A DNA stretch of 8,261 nt from Thiomargarita sp. (lineage in GTDB: Bacteria > Pseudomonadota > Gammaproteobacteria > Beggiatoales > Beggiatoaceae), in assembly GCA_030635005.1 (NCBI GenBank), contig DAOVZS010000090.1, positions 1 through 8,261 of the forward strand, in the 5' to 3' direction. How positions within the stretch are numbered: the stretch's first letter is position 1; every line of letters starts with the position of its first letter. Positions 1-5,781 of the stretch are shown in pieces. A model generated the notes under the pieces. The model saw only the letters and a list, made by a program, of their open reading frames with translations. It searched no databases and was not told the origin of the DNA. The translations under genes were made by a program, and so were the position numbers.

Positions 1-279
1 AAAGATGAGGCTGCATGGGATAAAGCAAAGGAACGTTTTGCTAAAGAGGGGAGAGAGGATGGTATGGTCGCTGGCATGAAAAAAGGTATGGTAGCTGGTA
101 TCGCAAAGGGTAAGAAAACTGGGATTACAGAGGGTAAAAAGGCTGGGATTGCAGAGGGCTTACAACAAGGACAACTCAAGATAGCCCAAGCCTTATTAGA
201 TGTATTAGATGACAAAACCATAGCCCAAAAAACCAAGCTCACAATTGCTAGGATTAGAAAATTGAGAAAGGAAGTCTGA
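1..279 (+). CDS. Rpn-family nuclease/transposase-like protein, C-terminal end (5' truncated)
   Basis: The frame is open from the first base of the window to TGA at 277-279, so this is the last 92 residues of a longer protein. The tail begins KDEAAWDKAKERFAKEG, continues with a glycine every fourth residue (codons at 49 to 169), and ends in a helical segment (IAQALLDVLDD...TIAQKTKL...IRKLRKEV). This is the typical C-terminus of Rpn family recombination-promoting nucleases/putative transposases (PD-(D/E)XK fold), where the last helices usually read 'IAxxTGLSxEEIxxLR'. The catalytic nuclease domain would lie upstream, outside the window, so activity cannot be judged. Such genes are mobile or accessory and abundant in filamentous sulfur bacteria and cyanobacteria. 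The gene is separated from the housekeeping operon by 113 bp and is probably unrelated to it. An internal ATG at 64 with a good ribosome-binding site could also make a 71-residue C-terminal protein. Family assignment is fairly sure; function is not shown. Confidence 0.75.
   Translation, partial: KDEAAWDKAKERFAKEGREDGMVAGMKKGMVAGIAKGKKTGITEGKKAGIAEGLQQGQLKIAQALLDVLDDKTIAQKTKLTIARIRKLRKEV
49..180 (+). repeat. Degenerate 12/24-bp periodic repeat encoding Gly-x-x-x tetrads
   Basis: Eleven glycine codons stand exactly 12 bp apart (49, 61, 73, ... 169). At a larger scale the pattern has a 24-bp period, for example GMVAGMKK, GMVAGIAK, GKKTGITE, GKKAGIAE. The DNA copies have diverged but keep the frame. 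The repeat is coding and forms the GxxxG helical tail of the Rpn-like protein. Repeat-number variation between relatives is plausible because whole units preserve the frame. Confidence 0.7.
52..66 (+). promoter_or_regulatory. Internal ribosome-binding site and ATG inside the Rpn-like gene
   Basis: The purine-rich stretch AGAGAGGAT (52-60) places GAGG (55-58) five bases before an in-frame ATG (64-66). This is stronger than the site in front of the mucD-type gene here. Translation from it would give a 71-residue protein made only of the GxxxG tail and the C-terminal helices. The arrangement resembles the internally initiated small proteins (RpnS) reported for E. coli rpn genes. Lysine/glutamate-rich coding sequence can make such motifs by chance, so the site is a candidate only. 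Confidence 0.3.
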
Positions 280-357
280 ATCATCAATCTCTCAAAAAAA
301 TTCATAACATATAATTTTGATTTTGTCAAGTTCTAAATAATTATAGATTAGTTATGT

Positions 358-363
358 TATACT
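358..363 (+). promoter_or_regulatory. Candidate -10 element for the mucD-to-era operon
   Basis: TATACT (358-363) matches the sigma70 -10 consensus at five of six positions and lies 29 bp before the ATG at 393. No convincing -35 sits 16-18 bp upstream; the best TTG-type hexamer (TTGTCA, 323-328) is too far away. I looked for a sigma-E type promoter (GAACTT...TCTGA), expected for an envelope-stress protease, and did not find one on this strand. The 280-392 gap is very AT-rich, so chance matches are likely. Confidence 0.2.
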
Positions 364-392
364 TAAAATCAACTATTGCATAGAGATTTTGT

Positions 393-1802
393 ATGAAAGA
401 CTATTTATATATATATATATTTGCAGTGATGGGGTTAATAAGCCCAATATCAGCCAACGCATTGCCTGATTTTACCCAATTGGTAGAAAAATATGGTTCT
501 GCAGTTGTCAATATTAGTACGACATCAACAAAAACATCTAAAAATAATAAACGCAGTTACAGAGAGATACCCGGTATTCCTGAAGATAATCCTTTAAATG
601 ATTTTTTTAGACATTTTTTTGAGGAACAGTCTTTTGAAGATTCACGTCCCTCAACATCATTGGGATCTGGATTTATCATTTCTAAAGATGGCTATGTCGT
701 GACCAATAATCATGTGATTAGTGACGCTAATGAAATTATCGTCCGTTTAACAGATCGACGAGAATTTGTAGCAAAACTCATTGGAACAGATAAACGTAGT
801 GATATTGCTTTATTAAAAGTCGAGGCTACTAATCTCCCTACGGTCCAGCTTGGAAGTTCAAAGAAACTCAAGGTAGGAGAATGGGTGTTAGCAATAGGAT
901 CACCGTTTGGATTTGAACATTCTGTCACCGCAGGTATTGTCAGTGCCAAAGGCAGAAGTCTACCCAGTGATACTTACGTTGCTTTTATTCAAACAGATGT
1001 GGCCATTAATCCTGGTAATTCTGGAGGACCTTTATTTAATTTAAAAGGTCAAGTTATTGGGGTCAATTCGCAAATTTATAGTCGTACTGGCGGTTTTATG
1101 GGATTATCATTTGCGATTCCTGTTGATATTATGAAAAGTGTTGTGGCACAACTAAAAGATAAAGGCATAGTCTCACGGGGCTGGTTGGGTGTATTAATAC
1201 AAGATGTCACCCATCAATTGGCCGAATCCTTTAACATGGAAAAACCCCAAGGCGCTTTAATTGCTAAAGTGTTATCCAATAGTCCAGCATCGTCCGCCAA
1301 ATTTAAAGTGGGTGATATTATCATTGTATTTGATGGTCAACACATAGAACGCTCATCAGATTTACCGCCTATTGTGGGCACAACTCAAGTAGGGACCACT
1401 GTTGAAGCGATAGTGATACGCCAAAAAAAGCATGTTACAGTATTTGTGACTATTGCTGAATTGCCTTCTGACAATAATATTGAATTAGCCACAACCCAAC
1501 CCAGTAATCAAATTGCAAACAATCGCCGACTGGGTATCTCGATTATTGACTTGGATGATGAAAACCAGAACGCACTGAATATTCAAGATAGCGGTATTTT
1601 AGTACAAGATATTTATGCAGGTGTGGCACAAGATGCAGGCATTCGTAAAAATGATATTATTTTAATGTTAGATAATATTACCATTCAGAATGTGGCACAT
1701 TTCAAAAATATCATGATGCAATTAAGTGCAGTCACAATTCCAATCCTCATATATCGAAATGGAGCGCCTTTATTTCTCGCAGTGCCTATTCCTGCCAAAT
1801 GA
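393..1802 (+). CDS. mucD: Do-family periplasmic serine endoprotease (MucD/DegQ type)
   Basis: A 469-residue exported trypsin-like protease/chaperone that degrades or refolds damaged envelope proteins in the periplasm. Residues 1-23 form a signal peptide ending ...SANA, with cleavage likely before LPDF. The protease domain carries the full triad: His107 (TNNHV), Asp137 (RSDIALL) and Ser210 in NPGNSGGP. PDZ1 spans about 262-355, beginning RGWLGV. PDZ2 spans about 379-465, beginning RRLGISI. The N-terminal LA-loop region (about 44-88) is short, and the length is close to Pseudomonas MucD (about 474), favouring MucD/DegQ over long-loop DegP. The ATG at 393 has a weak AGAGA site (382-386) and gives an intact signal peptide. 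It is the first gene of the operon and overlaps the next by ATGA. The algU-mucA-mucB genes that precede mucD in Pseudomonas are not upstream here. A dinucleotide tract lies in the signal-peptide codons and an A-AAA-AAG heptamer lies at 1424-1430. Confidence 0.93.
   Translation: MKDYLYIYIFAVMGLISPISANALPDFTQLVEKYGSAVVNISTTSTKTSKNNKRSYREIPGIPEDNPLNDFFRHFFEEQSFEDSRPSTSLGSGFIISKDGYVVTNNHVISDANEIIVRLTDRREFVAKLIGTDKRSDIALLKVEATNLPTVQLGSSKKLKVGEWVLAIGSPFGFEHSVTAGIVSAKGRSLPSDTYVAFIQTDVAINPGNSGGPLFNLKGQVIGVNSQIYSRTGGFMGLSFAIPVDIMKSVVAQLKDKGIVSRGWLGVLIQDVTHQLAESFNMEKPQGALIAKVLSNSPASSAKFKVGDIIIVFDGQHIERSSDLPPIVGTTQVGTTVEAIVIRQKKHVTVFVTIAELPSDNNIELATTQPSNQIANNRRLGISIIDLDDENQNALNIQDSGILVQDIYAGVAQDAGIRKNDIILMLDNITIQNVAHFKNIMMQLSAVTIPILIYRNGAPLFLAVPIPAK
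406..420 (+). repeat. (TA)7 dinucleotide tract in signal-peptide codons
   Basis: Fifteen bases of alternating T and A encode the YIYI part of the MucD-type signal peptide, just after the start codon. Gain or loss of one 2-bp unit would shift the frame and switch the gene off, so the tract could be slippage-prone. Seven units is short for established phase-variable tracts, and the genome is AT-rich. Confidence 0.6.
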
Positions 1803-2056
1803 ACCCTCTTTCTATATTAACAGTTTATACACGCATAGGCTGTCATCTTTGTGAAAAGATGATACAAGAATTAGAAGTCTATCAACAGCAGCATGTTTTT
1901 TCTATCAATATAGTTGATGTTGATATGACGCCTGCTCTAAAACAACAATATGGTGAACATGTTCCTGTATTAGCAGTCGGCGAAAAAGAAATTTGTCATT
2001 TTTTTTTAAATCATGAACATTTGTTAACACATTTTCGGAGTACTGAGCTAACTTAA
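1799..2056 (+). CDS. Glutaredoxin-like thioredoxin-fold protein (DUF836 type)
   Basis: An 85-residue cytoplasmic protein with the glutaredoxin-like fold of the DUF836 family. It starts with a beta strand (ILTVYTRIGC) leading into a CxxC redox motif, Cys15-His-Leu-Cys18. Helix 1 follows (about 16-31), then strand 2 ending in DVD (40-42). A cis-proline loop, HVPVLAV with Pro56, completes the substrate-binding face. The ATG overlaps the mucD-type stop as ATGA, and the TAA overlaps the lepA start as TAATG, so it is translationally coupled on both sides. Genes of this family commonly sit in this housekeeping region in gammaproteobacteria, but substrate and partner are unknown. A T9 run occurs at 1999-2007 in the codons for HFFL. 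The fold is well supported; a true redox role is inferred from the intact CxxC and cis-Pro. Confidence 0.85.
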   Translation: MNPLSILTVYTRIGCHLCEKMIQELEVYQQQHVFSINIVDVDMTPALKQQYGEHVPVLAVGEKEICHFFLNHEHLLTHFRSTELT

Positions 2057-3849
2057 TGAGTCATATTCGCAATTTTTCTATTATTGCTCACATCGATCAT
2101 GGCAAATCTACACTTGCTGATCGTTTTATTCAAATCTGTGGTGGTTTAACAGAACGAGAAATGTCTCAACAAGTTCTAGACTCAATGGATTTGGAACGTG
2201 AGAGAGGGATCACCATTAAAGCACAATGTGTTACTCTCAATTATCACGCACAGGATGGGCAAACATACCAACTCAATTTTATTGATACACCGGGTCATGT
2301 GGATTTTTCTTATGAAGTATCACGTTCATTATCAGCATGTGAAGGTGCTTTATTGGTAGTGGATGCAGCCCAAGGGGTAGAAGCTCAAAGTGTCGCTACT
2401 TGTTATACGGCACTTGAACAAGGACTTGAAGTGCTTCCTGTACTCAATAAAATTGATTTACCCTCGGCAGAACCTGATCGTGTAATAGAACAAATTGAGG
2501 ATATTATTGGGATTGAGGCAGAACATGCACTACGAGTAAGTGCTAAAACAGGTGTAGGGATTGATGACTTATTGGAAGCTGTGGTAAAGTTTATCCCCCC
2601 ACCTATAGTACAATTAGATGCGACATTGACTGCACTTATTATTGATTCTTGGTTTGATAACTATTTAGGCGTGGTGTCTTTAGTACGGATTATGCAGGGT
2701 AGTTTGTCTAAAAAACAAAAAATCCAAGTCATGTCAACAGGACGCAAAGTTCTAGTAGAAAAAGTGGGTATTTTTACCCCTAAACTAGAAGAACGCACGT
2801 GTCTTCAAGCGGGAGAAGTGGGATTTGTAGTTGCAAATATTAAGGATATTGAAGGCGCACCTGTGGGTGATACATTAACAGATGCTGCGAATCCAGTTGA
2901 TAAACCTTTACCAGGTTTTCAAGCCATAAAACCCCGTGTTTTTGCAGGCATGTTTCCTATTGATGCTAATGATTATGAGAATTTTCGAGATGCATTAGCC
3001 AAATTACGACTCAATGATGCTGCCTTACAATATGAACCTGAAACGTCACAAGCCTTAGGTTTTGGTTTTCGATGTGGTTTTTTGGGTATGTTGCACATGG
3101 AAATTGTGCAAGAACGTTTAGAACGTGAATATCAATTAGATTTAATTACCACCGCACCTACTGTTATTTACGAAATTATCACCACGCAAGGTGACACTTT
3201 AATGGTAGATAATCCAGCTGCGTTACCTCCTCCCAATCAAATTGCGGAAATGCGTGAACCGATTGTTGAGGCTAATATGATATTGCCACAAGAATATTTA
3301 GGCAATGTTATCGGTTTATGTATTGAAAAACGGGGGGTACAGAAAAAATTACATTATACAAGTTCACAAGTCACTTTAACCTATGAATTACCCATGAGTG
3401 AATTAGTGTTAGATTTTTTTGACAGATTAAAATCTGTCAGTCGAGGTTATGCGTCTTTGGATTATACATTTTTACGTTTTCAGGCGGCTAATTTGGTTAA
3501 ACTAGATATTCTGATTAATAGTGAACATGTAGACTCTCTTTCTATCATACGACATCAAGATAAAACGAAAACACAAGCACAAGAGCTTGTCAAAAAAATG
3601 AAAGAGGTCATACCACGACAAATGTATGATGTCGCAATACAGGCGGCTATTGGGACACAAATTATTGCCCGTCAAACTGTTAAAGCCTATCGTAAAAATG
3701 TCACCGCTAAATGTTATGGGGGCGATGTGAGTCGCAAACGAAAACTTCTTGAAAAACAAAAAGAGGGGAAAAAACGTATGAAAAAGGTGGGATCGGTGAC
3801 CATTCCACAAGATGCATTTCTAGCTGTACTACAGATTGGAAAAAAATAG
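2056..3849 (+). CDS. lepA: Elongation factor 4 (LepA), ribosomal back-translocase GTPase
   Basis: A 597-residue translational GTPase, close to the 599 of E. coli LepA. It acts on the ribosome, where EF4 is reported to promote back-translocation and help 30S assembly or elongation under stress. GTPase motifs are intact: G1 AHIDHGKST (11-19), G2 around RERGITIKA (48-56), G3 DTPGH (77-81), G4 NKID (131-134), G5 SAK (162-164). Domain II, the EF-G-like III/V domains (FGFRCGFLGMLHMEIVQERLERE) and the LepA-specific C-terminal domain (SVSRGYASLDY...KAYRKNVTAKCYGGD.SRKRKLLEKQKEGKKRMK) follow. The ATG at 2056 overlaps the previous stop (TAATG) and has only a distant GGAG (2037-2040), implying coupling. 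Adjacent to lepB as in most gammaproteobacteria. The stop TAG follows directly on an A-AAA-AAA heptamer. Confidence 0.98.
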   Translation: MSHIRNFSIIAHIDHGKSTLADRFIQICGGLTEREMSQQVLDSMDLERERGITIKAQCVTLNYHAQDGQTYQLNFIDTPGHVDFSYEVSRSLSACEGALLVVDAAQGVEAQSVATCYTALEQGLEVLPVLNKIDLPSAEPDRVIEQIEDIIGIEAEHALRVSAKTGVGIDDLLEAVVKFIPPPIVQLDATLTALIIDSWFDNYLGVVSLVRIMQGSLSKKQKIQVMSTGRKVLVEKVGIFTPKLEERTCLQAGEVGFVVANIKDIEGAPVGDTLTDAANPVDKPLPGFQAIKPRVFAGMFPIDANDYENFRDALAKLRLNDAALQYEPETSQALGFGFRCGFLGMLHMEIVQERLEREYQLDLITTAPTVIYEIITTQGDTLMVDNPAALPPPNQIAEMREPIVEANMILPQEYLGNVIGLCIEKRGVQKKLHYTSSQVTLTYELPMSELVLDFFDRLKSVSRGYASLDYTFLRFQAANLVKLDILINSEHVDSLSIIRHQDKTKTQAQELVKKMKEVIPRQMYDVAIQAAIGTQIIARQTVKAYRKNVTAKCYGGDVSRKRKLLEKQKEGKKRMKKVGSVTIPQDAFLAVLQIGKK

Positions 3850-3870
3850 TTTTGGTTTTTATGAAACCAA
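3840..3870 (+). other. Slippery A-AAA-AAA, stop codon and small hairpin between lepA and lepB
   Basis: The last sense codons of lepA form A-AAA-AAA (3840-3846), then TAG (3847-3849). Five bases after the heptamer begins a 7-bp perfect hairpin, TTGGTTT (3852-3858) with AAACCAA (3864-3870) and a 5-nt loop. The hairpin has only two G-C pairs and no T tract after it, so it is a poor terminator. The layout resembles a -1 frameshift site that would add ten residues to LepA. The repeat is certain; a function is not. Confidence 0.3.
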
Positions 3871-3906
3871 TTTCCTAATAACTGATAACGTGAACACTGA
3901 TACAAC

Positions 3907-4713
3907 ATGAATTGGGATTTAGCAACAATTTTAGTCTTATTAACATTTGTAAGTGGATTGATTTGGCTGTATGATAAAATTTTTCTCGCACCATGGCGTG
4001 TTATCGAGAAAACGAATAGTGTCGATGAAAATGAAAAAATACCTGTTATCGTAGATTTAGCACGTTCCTTATTTCCAGTTTTTTTGATTGTACTTTGTCT
4101 ACGCTCATTTCTGGTGGAACCTTTTCGTATCCCCTCAAATTCTATGATGCCCACATTATTAACTGGGGATTTTATCTTAGTTAATAAGTTTAGTTATGGG
4201 ATCCGATTACCTGTTTTAAATCTTAAAATAATGGAGATAGGTAAACCACAACGAGGTGATGTGGTCGTCTTTCGGTATCCTGAAGATCCTACGATTCCGT
4301 TTATCAAACGAGTAGTGGGTATACCCGGTGATGAGTTGGAATATTATAGCGATACTAAAATATTGTATATTAATGGCGAACAAGTGACTCAAGATATTGT
4401 GGGTAGTTTTATAGGTGTGGGTTCAGGGAGTGGTATGACAGGAAGCGAAGAACGTATCGAACATCTCGGCGATGTTGAACATGCGATTTTAGTACTCCCT
4501 AATAGAGAACTCAATACTCAATTTAATAAATGGACTATTCCAGAAAATGAATATATCGTCTTTGGTGACAATCGTGATAATAGTCGCGATAGTCGGTTTT
4601 GGGGTAGTGTGCCTGAGGAAAATTTAGTTGGAAAGGCATTTTTTATCTGGATGAATTGGGATTGGGCTAATAATGGGATTGCTTGGAAACGACTTGGCAC
4701 ACAAATAAAGTAG
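3907..4713 (+). CDS. lepB: Signal peptidase I
   Basis: A 268-residue membrane-bound Ser/Lys protease (family S26) that removes signal peptides from exported proteins on the periplasmic face of the inner membrane. Transmembrane segment 1 is at about 5-25, a charged cytoplasmic loop at about 30-50, and segment 2 at about 52-70. Box B, IPSNSMMPTL, carries the nucleophile Ser79. Box D, FIKRVVGIPGD, carries the general base Lys134. The final conserved box GDNRDNSRDSRFWG is at about 220-233. The intervening beta-ribbon region (about 150-210) is shorter than in E. coli LepB (324 aa), as in many other gammaproteobacteria. An in-frame TGA at 3898-3900 rules out a longer start; no clear Shine-Dalgarno is seen before ATG 3907. 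The 57-bp gap after lepA is the longest inside the operon. Its likely substrates here include the MucD-type and ComEA-type preproteins. Confidence 0.97.
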   Translation: MNWDLATILVLLTFVSGLIWLYDKIFLAPWRVIEKTNSVDENEKIPVIVDLARSLFPVFLIVLCLRSFLVEPFRIPSNSMMPTLLTGDFILVNKFSYGIRLPVLNLKIMEIGKPQRGDVVVFRYPEDPTIPFIKRVVGIPGDELEYYSDTKILYINGEQVTQDIVGSFIGVGSGSGMTGSEERIEHLGDVEHAILVLPNRELNTQFNKWTIPENEYIVFGDNRDNSRDSRFWGSVPEENLVGKAFFIWMNWDWANNGIAWKRLGTQIK

Positions 4714-4729
4714 AGGATAGAATAATATC

Positions 4730-5110
4730 ATGAAGTTAAATAGACAGCAGGGTGGAATGAGCATAACACAGATTATATTTATGTTTGTGTTCATTGCTTT
4801 TGGGACAGTGATGCTTATGAGATTAGTACCCGTGTACATGGATAATATGGTTGTAGATAAAGCTTTATTGAGTCTCAAAGAGATTCCAGATATCAATACA
4901 GCACGTGATCGTGATATTCAGAAACCTATTGTAAGATATTTAAGTTTACAGAGAGTGGAAATTCTTACATTTCACACTATTAAAGATTATGTGGACATTC
5001 AAAGATATGAAGATGGGGTAGAAGTGACAGTCACATATGAAAAAGTGATTCCTTTTGCAGCGAATGTTTTTCTTCTTGTGAAGTTTAAAAACACTATACT
5101 ACTCAATTGA
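4730..5110 (+). CDS. DUF4845 single-pass membrane protein
   Basis: A 126-residue protein of the DUF4845 family, which lies between lepB and rnc in many beta- and gammaproteobacteria; its function is unknown. After a short basic start (MKLNRQQGGMS) comes one hydrophobic helix at about 12-31. A conserved small extracytoplasmic-type domain follows (RLVPVYMDN, then ...DYVDIQRYEDGVEVTVTYEKVIPFAANV). The start resembles a type IV pilin-like hydrophobic N-terminus, but the pilin Glu5 is absent, so I do not call it a pilin. AGAGGA (4712-4717) precedes the ATG by 12 nt, a long spacing. The stop overlaps the TTG start of rnc (TTGA). The constant neighbourhood suggests a role tied to export or the operon's coupling, but this is inference. 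Confidence 0.85.
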   Translation: MKLNRQQGGMSITQIIFMFVFIAFGTVMLMRLVPVYMDNMVVDKALLSLKEIPDINTARDRDIQKPIVRYLSLQRVEILTFHTIKDYVDIQRYEDGVEVTVTYEKVIPFAANVFLLVKFKNTILLN

Positions 5111-5781
5111 ATCAAGATTATACCCTTTTATATAAAGCATTATCTTATCATTTTAAGCAAGCTCATTATTTGAAAACTGCACTCACACATCGTAGTGTGG
5201 GCACACTTAATAATGAACGTTTGGAATTTTTAGGTGATGCTCTGCTCAGTAGTATTGTGGCAGATAAACTCTTTGTGAATTTTCCAGAAGCCAATGAAGG
5301 AGAATTAACACGTTTTCGTGCACATTTGGTTAAACGGGATACCTTAGTGGAAATTGCGCAATATCTTGAATTGGGTCAATATTTGCACTTAGGAGGCGGG
5401 GAATTAAAAACGGGTGGAGAACAACGTGCTTCAATTTTAGCAGATGCAGTAGAAGCGATTATTGCGGCTATTTATTTAGACAGTGATATGAACACCTGTC
5501 AATCTATTGTGTTAAAACTTTGGAAAGATAGATTAAGTCACCTATCGCTGTGCACTATTAAAGATCCCAAAACCCGTTTACAAGAATATTTACAATCTAA
5601 AAAACAGCCGTTGCCTACTTATCGCGTTATTATTATTGGGGGCTCTCCCCATGCTCAAGAATTTGAGGTGGAATGTATCGTATCTGTTTTAGCACAAGCC
5701 ACAAGCGGTAAGGGTGAAACGCGACGTCGTGCTGAACAATCTGCAGCTGAGAAAGCTTTGAGGGTGTTACATGTTGAATGA
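5107..5781 (+). CDS. rnc: Ribonuclease III (TTG start)
   Basis: A 224-residue double-strand-specific endoribonuclease (E. coli 226) that processes rRNA precursors and many mRNAs in the cytoplasm. The N-terminal RNase III domain carries the signature NERLEFLGD (36-44) with metal-binding Glu40 and Asp44, and Asp113 and Glu116 in ILADAVEA. A linker containing DPKTRLQEYLQ leads into the double-stranded RNA-binding domain (about 154-222; ends RRRAEQSAAEKAL). The start is TTG at 5107-5109, overlapping the previous TGA as TTGA. It gives an N-terminus aligning with E. coli RNase III, and no ATG occurs in frame until residue 128. No Shine-Dalgarno is visible before it, so initiation probably depends on ribosomes finishing DUF4845, keeping levels low. 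It overlaps era by 11 nt, as rnc-era pairs often do. Confidence 0.96.
   Translation: MNQDYTLLYKALSYHFKQAHYLKTALTHRSVGTLNNERLEFLGDALLSSIVADKLFVNFPEANEGELTRFRAHLVKRDTLVEIAQYLELGQYLHLGGGELKTGGEQRASILADAVEAIIAAIYLDSDMNTCQSIVLKLWKDRLSHLSLCTIKDPKTRLQEYLQSKKQPLPTYRVIIIGGSPHAQEFEVECIVSVLAQATSGKGETRRRAEQSAAEKALRVLHVE

Noticed and set aside
301..329. Minus-strand promoter-like pair TTGACA (324-329) and TATGAA (301-306), 17 bp apart, pointing into the Rpn-like gene as antisense.
   Set aside because: The -35 is perfect but the -10 is only four of six, and the region is very AT-rich. No gene or conserved structure lies downstream on that strand within the window.
304..372. Two interleaved dyads in the gap before mucD: ATAACATA/TATGTTAT (304-311, 353-360) and TTGATTTT/AAAATCAA (317-324, 365-372).
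   Set aside because: They are short, almost purely A/T, far apart and cannot form together except as a pseudoknot; expected by chance in such sequence.
710..949. Minus-strand open frame of 79 codons inside the mucD-type gene.
   Set aside because: It lies opposite the conserved catalytic core of the protease and shows no recognisable protein features.
3502..4154. Long open frames on the minus strand across the lepA end and lepB start.
   Set aside because: They run antisense to the strongly conserved lepA and lepB genes, have no recognisable domain and no ribosome-binding site; shadows of real genes.
4730..4820. DUF4845 N-terminus as a type IV pilin-like prepilin (QQGGMSI followed by a hydrophobic helix).
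   Set aside because: The conserved Glu at position +5 is missing, and the rest of the protein matches DUF4845 with its usual lepB-rnc position.
4518..4896. Overlapping minus-strand open frames across the lepB end and DUF4845.
   Set aside because: Antisense to two conserved genes, with composition typical of reversed hydrophobic coding sequence.
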